Positions 22,605 to 34,079 of a stretch of DNA of 64,000 nt are shown piece by piece. Origin of the DNA: Rugalucina vietnamica (taxonomy: Eukaryota > Mollusca > Bivalvia > Lucinida > Lucinidae). Where the stretch lies: contig OZ024872.1 in NCBI GenBank assembly GCA_964017185.1, forward strand, positions 47,082,188-47,146,187, read 5' to 3'. How positions within the stretch are numbered: position 1 is the stretch's first letter; each line of letters starts with the position of its first letter. Position numbers and translations under genes: made by a program. Under the pieces are notes generated by a model. The model searched no databases, had not been told where the DNA came from, and saw only the letters and a list, made by a program, of their open reading frames with translations.

Positions 22605-23506
22605 AATAAAAATAATTAATAGATCCTTTGGAAGCAGTAAAACATTTAAAGCGAGAAGATGGACCATATTGTACAATTTCGGGAAATGAACCTTCATCAG
22701 TGACCCTTAACAAAACTGGCAGCGAAAGCCAAACAATTTTGCTGCAATTTCAAGAATTTCCATCTGAGTAGTCTAAACCAAAGACTCATATTCCCAGAGG
22801 AGCCAAATAATAAAACATTGTCAAGAAGATGATTCTTAACGTACAATGTATTTGAACTACTCCAAATATATTCACTGATCCCAAAGGATCAAAAGAAAAT
22901 TATAATCTGCGCTATGGATGATGTACGGGGAGACTTTTTAGGGCCGCCACACGGCACAACACCAGCTGCAGTAATAGCAAATAAAAATAATTAATAGATC
23001 CTTTGGAAGCAGTAAAACATTTAAAGCGAGAAGATGGGCCATATTGTACAATTTCGAGTAATGAACCTTCATCAGTGACCTATAACAAAACTGGCAGCGA
23101 AAGCCAGACAATTTTGCTGCAATTTCAAGAATTTCCATCTGAGTAGTCTAAACCAAAGACTCATATTCCCAAAGCAGCCAAATAATAAAACACTGTCAAG
23201 AAGATGATTCTTAACGTACAATGTATTTGAACTACTCCAAATATATTCACTGATCCCAAAGGATCAAAAGAAAAATATAATCTGCACTATGGATGATGTA
23301 CGGGGAGACTTTTTAGGGCAGCCACACGGCACAACACCAGCTGCAGTAATAGCAAATAAAAATAATTAATAGATCCTTTGGAAGCAGTAAAACATTTAAA
23401 GCGAGAAGATTGGCCATATTGTACAATTTCGGGTGATGAACCTTCATCAGTGACCCTTAACAAAACCCGGCAGCGAAAGCCAAACAATTTTGCTGCAATT
23501 TCAAGA
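22605..23506. repeat. 375-bp tandem block (2.4 copies) inside the LINE RT
   Basis: The same sequence starts at 22605, 22980 and 23355 ('aataaaaataattaatagat' in each) with a period of 375 bp. The third copy stops after 152 bp at 'gctgcaatttcaaga'. Copies 1 and 2 differ at only about a dozen positions. The block splits the RT between the SIYCNVRSRL segment and the SNPFDCNTGVRQGE segment. It is therefore an insertion or expansion not belonging to the ORF. The right edge carries a small palindrome, caagactattagtcttg. Confidence 0.9.
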
Positions 23507-24350
23507 CTATTAGTCTTGATCTAACATTACAGTAGATTGATTTTATTATATTTAACATTTTACCCCTTACTCCTAACCTAATTAGTTTAAACCACAGAAC
23601 ATCACGACCTACATAATCAAATGCTTTCGTGAAGTCAAAGAAAGCCCAATATAACTTGAGAGAATGCGTGATCAGGTTATTCAAAGTAAAGATATTGTCA
23701 GTCGTACTCATGCCTTTACGAAACCCCGCTTGCGCTTCTACATAAATGCTATACTTGTCTGCCCATGTGTTTAATCTATTATTTAGAATACGAGTGAAAA
23801 GTTTACCGATAATGCTTAGCAGCGTAATACCCCTATAATTCGATGCCTCATTTCTATTCCCTTTTTTGAAAATTGGTATTATATGACCCTCCGCCCATCG
23901 TTCTGGAAAATAACCTATATCGTACATTTTGTTAAACAAGCTATGTATAGGAGATCAGTCCGTTTGTTCCGTTTTTGAAAATTTCATTCAAAAAAAGATC
24001 GAGCCCTGCGCTAGACCCATTACGCAATTGGTTTACCCCCTTTTTGATTTCTTCAAATGAAATTGGAATATCTAATTCTTCGAACATTACTTGAAACTCT
24101 CCTTTGACATATCGTTCGTTAAAATACAAACTATCCTCCTCGGGCTGGTAAAATCTGTCGTTTGGGTCGCTAATTGCTTGAAAATATTACGAAATTTCGA
24201 TGCATCTATCATGCTTCAAATTTGCTGCTTCTTTTAACAGATTCCAATACTCTTTAACATTATTAGATTTTGAAACAATAAGTTTAGAAGTTTTCTCTTT
24301 TGCGAAACAAATCATATCTATACCATTCTCCATTTATACCATTTCAATTT
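23507..24350 (-). pseudogene. LINE ORF, pre-RT linker and RT front half
   Basis: The linker text KEYWNLLKEAANLKHD precedes FYQPEEDSLYFNERYVKGEF, then IKKGVNQLRNGSSAGLD (RT motif 1 region), WAEGHIIPIFKKGNR (motif 2), NYRGITLLSIIGKLF (motif 2a), AQAGFRKGMSTTDNIF (motif 2b/3) and WAFFDFTKAFDYV with the first catalytic Asp. The frame then runs SIYCNVRSRL into the 375-bp block. Stops near 24180 and 23940 break it. It joins functionally with 21270-22604. Confidence 0.85.
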
Positions 24351-24559
24351 AATTACATTATCATTCTGCTGGCGAAATAATTGTTTATAACTTTGATTCA
24401 TTATTACGTATCATATCATATGCTTTTTCTTTGAACTTAATTCTGCATCTTACATTTGACGCGTCGTTAAACACCAATCAATCAATCATTCAATCATTTA
24501 GAATATTTGGCCAAATTCAATATTTGTCAAATAAAGATTCTAATAAAAGATTTTAATAA

Positions 24560-25637
24560 CCGAGCAGATATTTGACGTCAGTGGGACGTCAGATTGACGT
24601 CAGACTTCAACGTCATAATAACGTTGGAAGTAGGTTGATTTTGAAAGATTGTTTCACGTCAAAAACAGGCGTCAATCTGACGTGCTAAAACCAACATTGG
24701 TTTAACGTCTGAAAGCTGACATAAATCTGATGTCCTAAAACCGACATTGGACTATGTCATATCAATAGTTTATCGTGAATGTTTATTCGCATTTTAGTTA
24801 ACATTGTGAAATCCTGAAGCGGATTCAGAAGTGCAGTGCATTGATGCACTATTGTAATTCCCTTTCACTCATTTGATAGAGGTTTTTTTCCCTGGGCGAG
24901 ACCAGTACTATAGAAGGTTGTTTTTTGTGGGTTTGTTGTTCCGGGAGCACCCGAAGGCTCAACCGGAAGGAGGTTTTAGGAGAAGCCCGGGATCGAACCT
25001 GCGACTCCTGGTTTACAAGGCGAGTGACTTAACCACTGCACCACGGAGGCTTCTTGATTATTCGGGACATACAAAATGTTTAAGATTTAAATCACCCTGA
25101 TGTTGGTACATCTTATTTAAGCGAAATTTTATTGCTATATGGTGCTAAAACCAATAAGACATTAGTGTAAGAAATAAGATTATTCTGAACAATCAATAAT
25201 TTAAAATGGTGAAATTAATATTACATTATACAAATTTTATTTTCATCTTATTAATTGAAAGTTTATTAATTTAGTGAAATACTTTATTTTGATTAATAAA
25301 TAATTATCTTTTCTAAATTAATTAAGCATGATGGGCGAAATATGGGATTTCCCATACGAGACCCAGATATGACATTTAAGTGACAATGTTGAATTATTAT
25401 TTGAATTTGACTTTGTTACATAATATGCGTTAGAAATTATGTCAGTTCAAGGGCATCTAACTCCGTCGACACATGGCGTTATACTGACGTTGAATCCGGC
25501 GTCAGTTAGACGTGATATCAATACGTCCACTGACGTCAGGACTGGACGTCAGGTTGACGTTGGTTATTGGTTGTATGACGTCATGACCAAAATACAACTA
25601 AAATCCGACGTCAAGTTGACGTCAGGTGCCTGCTGGG
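24560..25637. mobile_element. GACGTC-rich inverted-repeat element with nested SINE
   Basis: Left end ccGAGCAGatatttGACGTCa and right end tGACGTCaggtgcctGCTggg are inverted. Both flanks (24570-24660 and 25460-25630) are packed with TGACGTCA, GACGTT and ACGTCA words, and 24660-24740 adds 'aaaccaacattggtttaacg'. The middle holds a minus-strand tRNA-derived SINE (24860-25051). Superfamily not assigned; no protein encoded. Confidence 0.65.
24860..25051 (-). repeat. SINE with tRNA-Thr(UGU)-like head
   Basis: On the minus strand, 'gcctccgtggtgcagtggtt' (A-box), 'gccttgtaaaccagg' (anticodon arm with TGT) and 'ggttcgatcccgg' (B-box) give a 72-nt tRNA-like head at about 25051-24980. A body 'gttgagccttcgggtgctcc' follows. 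The absence of a clean acceptor stem and the attached body favour a SINE over a tRNA gene. Confidence 0.75.
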
Positions 25638-26081
25638 AAATGGTCTCATCGACGACAAGCTATTTTCTTTGAGCAGGTTAACATATATCTTGATATGATA
25701 TCAATTTCCCCACACCTGCGTTTTAGTTTGTTTGGTTGATTCAAACAATAATGGAATAAACAGCTGACACCCAACATGACTGTCATTTGGCTCTACTTGC
25801 ACCAGTTCCGTTGTCATGGATATTTGTGCCCAAAGCGACTGTGCCACAGTCACAGGGCATATAATTATTATCTAGAATTATTTCAAAGTAGAATTACATG
25901 CATGGTTATAATATCATGTGGACATATATGTTCATACGAACACAAATAGAGTTTTCATATTCTCTTCGGCTCTTTTGTAGCTTTACTCTACACGGATTCA
26001 AGATATAAATTGGTCAAGGAATCGCTGAACAGTAAGCAGCCAGTATGTATGTATAGAATAAAGCCAAATAATCACACACCG
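25638..26081. other. No gene recognised
   Basis: AT-rich spacer between the GACGTC element and the next SINE. Nothing supportable seen. Confidence 0.45.
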
Positions 26082-26412
26082 GCCTCGGTAGCTCAGTAGG
26101 TAGAGTGTCCGCTCCGAGATCGGGAGGTACCGGGTTCGATCCCGGGCCGCGACATACCAAAGTCGTAAATAATGGTACTAGTTGCTCCCCGCTTGGCACT
26201 CGGATTTTCGGGGTAGGGCTAGGACTAGTCGCTCCGGTGTCAGTATAATGTGACAGGAGATGGTATCAGGCAAAAGTGTCTGGGATCTGATACCACAGTG
26301 AGGCAGCACTATAAAAGTGAGCATTGAGCTCATTGTCACAACCAGACACCGTCGTGATATGACAGATAATGTTGAAAGCGACGTTAAACCCGAACAAACA
26401 AACAAACAAATA
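26082..26412 (+). repeat. Full-length tRNA-derived SINE with (AAAC)n tail
   Basis: Head: 'ggcctcggtagctcagtagg' (A-box), 'ggtaccgggttcgatcccgg' (B-box). Body: 'gactagtcgctccggtgtca', 'aatgtgacaggagatgg', 'gcattgagctcattgtcaca'. The end is 'gcgacgttaaacccgaacaa' and an aaac repeat to 26412. The intact head, body and tail make it the best-preserved SINE in the window. Confidence 0.85.
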
Positions 26413-26482
26413 ATCACAGAACATTTGCATGCAGTAAATCAAAATAAAGGGTGGTTGTGTAGGAATATGCACCCCCCCCCCC

Positions 26483-26805
26483 TGTTCGTGTAGGAATATG
26501 GGCTCCCGCCCATTGGGGCCCTGAGATGGGCAACTTGTGCCTCCAGGCAAAGCTTATAAACTACTGACTGACCAGCTGTTTACAGCTTAATCGCTCAGAA
26601 GGTCGGAGCCTGCCCAGGGAAAGTCAAACTATTCATTCATGTAACCCTTATTGGCGTACATTTTTTTTTTCAAAAACATTTTGGACGTCATGACATCCTA
26701 ATGTTTGGTAGAAGTCCGATAAAATGGAGGCAACGACCCGATATGACCATATCTGTTGACTGGGATGAGTCACAACTCAAACAAACAAGCAAATAAATAC
26801 AAATA
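26483..26805 (+). mobile_element. SINE-like retroposon family H, copy 2
   Basis: Shares 'ttgtgcctccaggcaaagct', 'ctactgactgaccagctg', 'atggaggcaacgacccgata' and a tail 'actcaaacaaacaagcaa' with the other H copies. A short duplicate of its start (gtgtaggaatatg) and a C run lie just upstream at 26455-26482. Confidence 0.75.
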
Positions 26806-27621
26806 GACGGATTTGAACTACGCAATGAATTTATCATAGACCACCCCTTCATGTTGTCTTCATTTGAAAAACACGCGTAACGACAGCGAGACTGATGTGA
26901 TGCAAATGCGAAACCTTAGAAAGTACATTGCAAGCAAAAAAGTCAAACCATGAAAGTTTTCGTACATTAAAACTAATTGAAATTGTCTGATGAAGAACAT
27001 TTGTCTTTTGTTGATCATTCTCTTAGGGTTTCACCGTTTTAGCTATTTATTCAGTCAGTCGCTAACGACTAAAATGTTTAAATTAGATGCGTAGCACACA
27101 ATTAATGCACCAGATAACCTGCTTGCATTATATCAGAAATCAAAGAAATTAAGGGAGTGTTGACAGACAAACAAAATGGCTTTATTAAACCACTAATGTA
27201 ATTTAGTTTAACGTATGCAGTTTGCATGTGAATGGCTTTTAGATAATTAAGCCTGGTCGTTTGCCTCTCACTAATGAGAAAGATGTCCCTGTATACATTA
27301 TGAACTACATAAAAACGGGGTTAATGAGGCATTCACTTCACGGACATGTTATGTGGATTAAGCAAGATAGTCCTTCGGCCTCCACTGTCTTGATAGCTTT
27401 GGTTGTCTACCGAGGTTCAATGATGTTACTTATCATCTTTATGGTAGTTCACCGATTGATATCATTCTACATTTTTTCAGAGTGTGAAATATGCATCGCT
27501 GATTGATTCAATCTGGGTAATAGCGTTTTCCTGTTGTTTTTAAAACTAGAGATAATCAGAACGTTAATCGAAAGCACCTAAAGCACCAAGTTAATCTCTT
27601 TAATCCGAATCTGAGAGACAT

Positions 27622-28620
27622 TTGACAACCCTTATTTTGAAGGTATGGTCAATCAAATTTATCCACCTGAATTACAGTTGAACAAAGCCAATATCTCAGA
27701 TACTAAGGCCCCCTTTTTAGATTTACATCCTTCTGTTGCAAATGGATTTGTTTCTTCTAAAATTTATGATAAACGCGATGACTTTGATTTAGATATAGTA
27801 AATTTTCCGTTTTTGGATGGTGACGTTCCTCGTCGTGCTTCTTATGGTGTATACATGTCGCAACTTATTAGGTTTGCTAGAGTCTGCAATCATGTTACAG
27901 ACTTCAACGCTCGAAATTAATGTTCTCCAACAGGGCTATCGGTATCATAAACTTCACAAAACATTTTCTAGGTTTTATCGTAGGAATTGATTTTCAAATA
28001 TGATGTTGGGTTAAAGACGCTTTTAGGTGAAGGCCTTTCGGAACCAGAATTTTATGGTGACTTGGTTTACAAATTTAAGAAACTGATAGGAAGGAACGTG
28101 AATGTTATGCGACAGTCTGCATGCTTAGTTTTTAACCCAAGCATGGTTGATAACTATGCTGCCTTCTTTAATTGCACGCCGGTGGGTCGGGCGTCAGACT
28201 CTATGATGAGCCCGGCTTAAAGCTATTCATTTTAGTTGGTTGGGGCCGGAGCTTCTTGTCTGTTGCTTGGTCCACCGGGGTCCAACTGGTATTTTTCTTT
28301 TGCTCCGGAGCTAGTAAGTTATTCGGCGCCCAGGGATCTCCATCGTCGGGCAGCTTACTCAATCTGTGAGTCTTCGTTTTTGATTCATCAGGGTGTCCAT
28401 CATGATTTATTTGTTTGTTCTTGATGATTCGTTGACTAGTTAGAGATTCACCACGAGGACCAAAGAACTAACTAAATGTTATGAACCACTGCAGAAGCTG
28501 AGGGTGAGGTTATGGCCATGCAAAACCGGTTAAGCCTGCCAGTAATTTTCCCACCTCGGTTTTTGGAGTGGGAATCTTTTTCTGCCTGCGCCTTTTCCTG
28601 ATCTTTGCCTACTTGTACCT
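27622..28620 (+). mobile_element. Retroelement family B, copy 2 (longest copy)
   Basis: Extends further 5' than the other copies and includes the C-terminal ORF piece. An internal deletion of about 220 bp is visible near 28548 (ccagtaatttt|cccacctcgg) relative to 5570-5790. It ends 'tttgcctacttgtacctttt'. Copy I of LU (about 955-965) supplies the empty site. Confidence 0.8.
27645..28220 (+). pseudogene. C-terminal fragment of an RT-type retroelement ORF
   Basis: The first 91 codons read VNQIYPPELQLNKANISD, APFLDLHPSVANGFVSSKIY, DKRDDFDLDIVNFPFLDGD, then YGVYMSQLIRFARVCNHV and DFNARN. After a frameshift near 27920 come GYRYHKL-like text, then GLKTLLGEGLSEPEFYGDL, YKFKKLIGR, NVMRQSACLVFNP and NCTPVGRASDSMM. 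I recognise this as the region following the RT palm in a widespread animal retroelement family (FLDL...KIYDKRDDF). Penelope-like and DIRS-like origins are both possible and I do not assign one. The catalytic RT itself is absent. Confidence 0.7.
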
Positions 28621-29152
28621 TTTACTAACATTGCAGTTACTGTAACAGTACATTAAACAAGTTTGACTAGAAAAGTGTGAGTCCCATAAAAGTTCTAATT
28701 CTTGTTCAGTCTAGCTTACCTAATTAGCAAACCGAGCCTGCCTTAAGTATTTTAGCACTAAAATATTTCAGACATCCAATTTTATCACTCTCATACAGAT
28801 AAGAACTTGTATGGGTGCTAAGATCAAGATGTCCGTCTAAACCTGCAACATAATAAATGTAATTGCGACATTTGTTTCTATACGTATGTCAAAAATATAG
28901 TTTGCCAACATTTAAGCCACGAGATGACTTATAGACGGTTATGTCCGATATTGTTTTGTGCACTTTAAAACAACTTGAATCATGTAGTTATTAAATTTTT
29001 ACTTTGGCCTTTTTGTGTTATTGTCGCAATATTGACTAAATCATTATTCAGAAATGCGATCAAAGCGCCTTAACCTGTCACACGATAATCTGTCTTGGTG
29101 GTACAGACTTACGCTACCTAAAATCAGACAGCGTTGTTTCACAAATACTACA

Positions 29153-30194
29153 ATTTGGTCGCGTGAGAATATGGGCCCCCACCAATTGGGGCCTTAAGAA
29201 ATAGATGGACTGATTGTGCCTCCAGGCAAAGCTAATACGCTACTGACTGACCATCTGACTACTGGTTAACAGCTCGTCTGAGCCTGTCCAGGAAAAGTGG
29301 TTTAAAAACAGATCTACGTAATTGAAGGCGCCCAAACGAACGTGCGTATCTAAGGGTCGAAATATTTGACGCCGCATTTGTAACGTCGATTTTCGCTCGA
29401 AACAAAATTTCTAGCGTCAGTTTACGTGCGGAATACGAAACTATGTACATGCTATTATACAGACAACATTAGAAATGTAAAAAAAATGATAAATTATTAT
29501 TTAGATTTTCTGCTCAAAATATAGATTGTGGACATGTTATCCTGAGGAAAACATCATTTGCGCAACAGCAATATTGTATACTAAATAACGTCGGCGATTT
29601 GGGCGCCAAATCGACGTCGCGCGTAATACGTACTAAATTTGGCAACTATTGCCTCTGTTCATGCACTTAAAGCAGGAAAACGAATCAGGTAACTACGGAC
29701 TTTCTCGTTGTTTATCTGTAGCTTAGGAATTTCTCTAATAAATATCAGTTTTTAAAGAAATTCCATCGTGGATTTTTTTTAAACATATCAAGAAAATTAA
29801 AAAAAATGTGTGTCTGAAAAACGCATTTTACGTTAACGTCAATGTATTTTTGCTCTCAAATTTCACAAATTAGAAGGCCGATAGCTCGAAAACAAGGTCG
29901 GAAAGGTATCGATGTCTTTTCATTTTTGTATGTAGAACATCAAATTTCACTCGCATGCAAAACAAAATAAAAAGAAAATTCTACCGTGAGGTCAGTTATG
30001 TACAACTGGCTTTAAGACAAACTATCCATACATATAAACCTTATTAGTGGCCTTCTTTGTTGGTTATATTTTAAGCACTGTTAGAATGTCATGGCATCCT
30101 AATTAAAAAGTCCAAAAAAAATGGAGGCAATGCCTCGAGATGACCATGGCTGTTTACTGGGGAGTTAAGTATCAATTTAAGCAAACAAAACAAA
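29153..30194 (+). mobile_element. SINE-like retroposon family H, copy 3, split by an insertion
   Basis: H sequence at 29153-29310 ('gtgcctccaggcaaagctaa') resumes at about 30019 ('actatccatacatataaacc') and ends 'caatttaagcaaacaaaac'. TACTA-type flanks (tactacaa / tactacgac) match a single site in LU copy I near 2135. The 0.7-kb intervening piece (about 29311-30018) is foreign to H. It contains many CG-rich words and a 19-bp palindrome at 29595-29613; no TIRs are visible. Confidence 0.75.
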
Positions 30195-31000
30195 CTACTA
30201 CGACTTGTCTAGAATGAAGAGACAACGGATCGTACTAAATGCAACAATCAGTTAAGCAGTAAATATGATATTCACGATCAAGTTGTTTTCATATATGCAC
30301 AGTCCATAACTTGTGACGCGTTACACAATTTTATGAGCTTCTTTGAAAATGTGATTTAATTAGTTGTCTCCGATTTTGCTTAGAAACAGCTGAGCGCCTT
30401 AAAAAGTGTTCATTTCTTCACATTATGTTTTGCAAGATGTTACATGGTAATACTGAAATTGAATAATCAAAGGTGCACTGAGCTGACATATTAACTTGAG
30501 TCTCCTTGCCATGGGGCTTAAAGTGAAAACACGTAACAGATGGTGAATCCTGAAAAGAATCACACGACACAAATGAAACACATAATGCCAGATCTAGACT
30601 AAAACCAACCTCTGTCGCTGAACACACAATGTTCACGCCTATATTCGAATGCATATGTAAAACAACAGCGATTATTATCAACCTCAAATATGTTATTCAG
30701 TCCAATAACGAAGGCTAGCGTAATAACAAGACAATGTCCACAAAACGACACATTCCAGGGGAATTCGTTATTGTAATATAAGATAGATTTACTTAAATGG
30801 TTATATAATTGTTTTATTGTGTGTTTTTATATTTGACTTACAATCTCTGCGTCTTGTGTTCTTACGATACACCCCGAGCTCCTCCAGTCTGTCGTATGAG
30901 ACTTTAAACGGAGATGAGACGTTTACCCCAAAATCAACCAACCAGCTAATCATTTTACAGGATCTAACCAGATATCTGAATATAGCTTTGTCTCCCATTT

Positions 31001-32309
31001 GCTATATTTTAACGCTTACGAGGGGTGTTCTGTAATACTTGTCATTTGCTTGATTACCTTTCCCGTGGACTAACAATGAGAATGTTGTTTATATATGGTG
31101 AAAGCTGAAACTTTTCTGATCAGATCAGTATCAAAATTATTGCTCTCTGATTCACGATCCTATGGTAATCGCATTCTAAAACAGGGTACAGTAATTACAC
31201 TGCGTTGTTTTCCAGTTAATTGACAAAATGTAATTATATAAAATGTTATAACCTTCGCACCACTATATGCATGCCCACTTTCATTTTACACATAAACTCG
31301 CCTTTCATATGAGCATCCAAAAACACGTTTATAGAATGTTTTCACCTTTACTTTATAAAATTATATTTTGAATATGCACCATTTAAAATCACTACACAGG
31401 TTACGCTTTTCAATATTTTCAGATTTTACAATGGATTGTATGGTAATATATCAAATTTATGATTATCTTAATTTTGTCTAACATGGTCGAAATGGATATT
31501 CGCTGTAAATTGCTAAACTGGGAATTAAACATTTACGTCAGGTCTAAGGTGAAGCAGGCGCATTGCTTCTAAGACAGCCGTTCTTATCTATAGTAATATA
31601 ATTCCCGTCAAATGTTTTGAATGAAAGCTTCTACCTTAACGCTTCTTTAACATATCAAGGAAATAGAATTTGGGAAGTTGTAGTGGTATATGCACACGAT
31701 TACATTGTGGTATGGATGCCTCTTTCAAAGGAATTTTGTGTTATTTTTCAAAATGTTACAACTCATAAATACAGGTGTTAGAGGATAAACAATTCAAAAC
31801 TTGTACCAATGGAATTAGCAAAGATCTGATACAAAGCAGCATTAACAATTTGGATCAGTAATATCTGGAAATGAAATTATGAGGCCCTGACACTTTTATA
31901 CCGACGTTCTTTCAATTTTACAATCCATAATAAACAGGCGCAGGGCTATGTTTACAGTTCTCGTAAAAATGCAATTTCTGATTTAAGAAAATAACTTTTC
32001 GCCTATTAGGTGTTAGCAAGGTAATATAGACTCCGCAATTATAAAATCGTTCTTCTAAGTAAACCATTTTAATTCAAACAGTATACTGTCTTTTGGGGCT
32101 GGCTGAAGTATGTGTAGGCAGTGTCATAAAGGTGTCCCTCTTTAGTGACTCAGTTTGCAATGATTAAATGTATCAACTTAAAATGTTTGGGTGATTTCAA
32201 TATCGCACAGACCTTATCTATATTAACTACCAAATAATTTTCTCCTGGCATAGATGTCGGTTTAGGAGAAAACGAGTCGATGACAAGAATTAAAGAATAC
32301 CCCTCGTAT
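31001..32309. other. No gene recognised
   Basis: Strongly AT-rich, no ORF above 60 codons with any motif, no terminal repeats. I see nothing I can support. Confidence 0.5.
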
Positions 32310-33438
32310 TTCCTCTGAGTTCGATTGTGTATTCTTGGTCAATTCAATCTAGGTAATGACATTTCCCCAAGCTAGAAATAATCAAAATGCTATTCCCTAT
32401 TGATCTTTAAGACAACCAAGAAATAATCCAAACGTTGATTAAATTTATTTTATCTCTTAAATCTGATTCTGTGAAATATTCGATTAATAATGAATGCATT
32501 TACTGTGGAAGCATCTTTTACACGTCAGTACATTGCAAGAACGCGAGGAAAACATAAAAAAAATGCCAGTCATGTAGCACCTATTCTCTAATTTTTCAGT
32601 CTGGTGGACTTACCGAACAAGACAAACCGAGCCTGGCTGAAGGTTATTAACTAATAAATTAGGATTCCGATTTCATCAAAAATGTTCAGATAAACCTTGT
32701 ATGGCTGCTTAGATCAAGATGTCCATCATAAGCTTATATGCGGTAAAAGTGCTTTATTAGACAATGGCATAAATATTTAACATTTAATGCCAACATTTAA
32801 GTTTCCACTAGATGTCTTATATAGATGCTTGAAGTGGTAATGTACTAATCTGTTATTTTGAGTGGTGTTATTGCCAGACAGTCGCACAATTTGATCAGTT
32901 ATTATAGTCAGAGACATAGTCACAATAAAAGAAAAGTAGAAATTGTTTTCTTACTTCAGGTTAACTGGTATATTCTGTCTAGAGAAAATGTGAAACTTTT
33001 TCACCTAACCTCGACGGAAGTCTCCAAAACAAATATGTAGAAAGGTACATTGAAGAACCTTTCCCATTTTACAGACAGGGTTGTCCTGGATTCTTGTTTC
33101 CATATGCATATTCACTAACTCATGATGTGGCACACTGCTTACTCTGGTGAGCTTCTTTAAAATATTTATCCAATCAATTGTCTCCGATTTGGCTTAAGGG
33201 ATCTTAAGAGAACCCTAATTAATGTTCGTGCCTTCGCGTTATGTTGTCTGAAATAACACTGTAATGACATTAGTGAAATTAAATAATCAGAGATGCTCTA
33301 AAATGGCGTTGAGAAAAATTACCAACATTGCCACTGGGCCTAAAGCGGAGGACGCAGGTCAGGTGGCAAACACAGAAACAGAAATAGCTATTATAGTACA
33401 TCCAAACAGAACGGATTATGCAAGATCTCGTCACAACT
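32310..33438 (+). repeat. LU repeat unit, copy IV
   Basis: Matches copy II (3000-3960) without the MITE found there. It continues into modules 'gagcttctttaaaat' (33150), 'tgtctccgatttggcttaag' (33180) and 'gccactgggcctaaag' (33330), which recur in copies VI, VII, VIII and IX. Confidence 0.65.
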
Positions 33439-33505
33439 AAAAAGGTAGGAGTATGCAATGATCAGGATATGGCAAAATCAGAAAGAAAATCCCACTCCCA
33501 CATTT
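33439..33505 (-). mobile_element. Retroelement family B, minus-strand end fragment
   Basis: The reverse complement reads 'gtgggagtgggattttcttt', 'gattttgccatatcctgatc', 'attgcatactcctacctttt', the last about 70 bp of the family. Severely 5'-truncated. Confidence 0.6.
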
Positions 33506-34034
33506 AAACCTTATACGTCTCAAATCTGCCTCTTCACATAGCGCCATTTTGATCGGTATGTGGGTACCTTACCTTGTTTTCAGTCAACATGTTCCGTCAT
33601 CCCACCGTGCATTGAAACTATTTATTCTTCAGGCATTTGCTTTACTAAATTTCTTAATCCGTGATTTACAGGGAATTGAGGCCTGTGAATCTAGCCAAAT
33701 ACTTAAGTGGTATCATCTTGGTTTACTCTTGACAGTATGTCTTGATGCAATTAGGCCAACAATATTTCACTGAAGTACCCCTTTCTCTATACATCTACAG
33801 TGGTGTTTACAGTGGTGTTTTGGCTAAAAGCCCAAATTAGCCGTTTAACGGCTAATTGTAAAATTTCGCTGCGAAATTGTGTGAAAAATAAAGTCAGCGC
33901 GGAATTTCGCCGCGAAATTCCACCGCGGAATTACCGGATTTCGCGGCGGAACACGGCGAAAAAAAGTATACCTGTCATTACTCATAAAAATCAATTGACC
34001 GGTGTTTCGCGGCGAAAAAGACGACAGTCACAAA

Positions 34035-34036
<2 letters not shown>

Positions 34037-34073
<37 letters not shown>
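34037..34073 (+). repeat. 37-nt T homopolymer
   Basis: Uninterrupted T run directly after 'gacagtcacaaaag', inside the left subterminal zone of the TA-flanked element. The phrase 'cgacagtcacaaaagt' recurs at about 34165, so the run may lie within a short local duplication. Confidence 0.9.

Positions 34074-34079
<6 letters not shown>

Larger units (their letters stand above)
21005..24460 (-). mobile_element. Decayed non-LTR retrotransposon (LINE), 5'-truncated
   Basis: About 2.55 kb of LINE sequence plus a 0.9-kb internal block. The order on the minus strand is pre-RT linker (24460-24130), RT fingers/palm (24129-23507), foreign tandem block (23506-22605), RT palm with YADD and thumb (22604-22173), C-terminal region with Cys/His residues (22172-21273) and a 3' untranslated region to about 21005. 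The reading frame is broken by stops and frameshifts. No endonuclease domain is present, consistent with 5' truncation. A 45-nt SINE-like tail (gtcgttaaacaccaatcaat) sits directly upstream, near 24461. Confidence 0.85.
27215..31000 (+). repeat. LU repeat unit, copy III
   Basis: Collinear with copy I (1-2930). It is interrupted by retroelement B copy 2 (about 27622-28620), which enters the 'gagagacattt...attnatattgcag' module, and by family H copy 3 (29153-30194). Removing both gives near-continuous homology to copy I. No conserved ORF. The right end again has a 'gagacgttt...aatcaaccaacc' tail. Confidence 0.7.

Noticed and set aside
22285-22689. 134-codon plus-strand ORF
   Set aside because: It is the antisense shadow of the LINE reverse transcriptase, whose YADD and other motifs are on the minus strand.
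26082-26153. Functional tRNA gene
   Set aside because: A- and B-boxes are present, but the sequence continues into a SINE body with gacgttaaac and (AAAC)n tail, so it is a SINE head. The same applies to 13831-13884, 24980-25051 and 34630-34690.
27645-28220. Intact retroelement gene
   Set aside because: Only the post-RT tail is present, with a frameshift near 27920 and an internal deletion.
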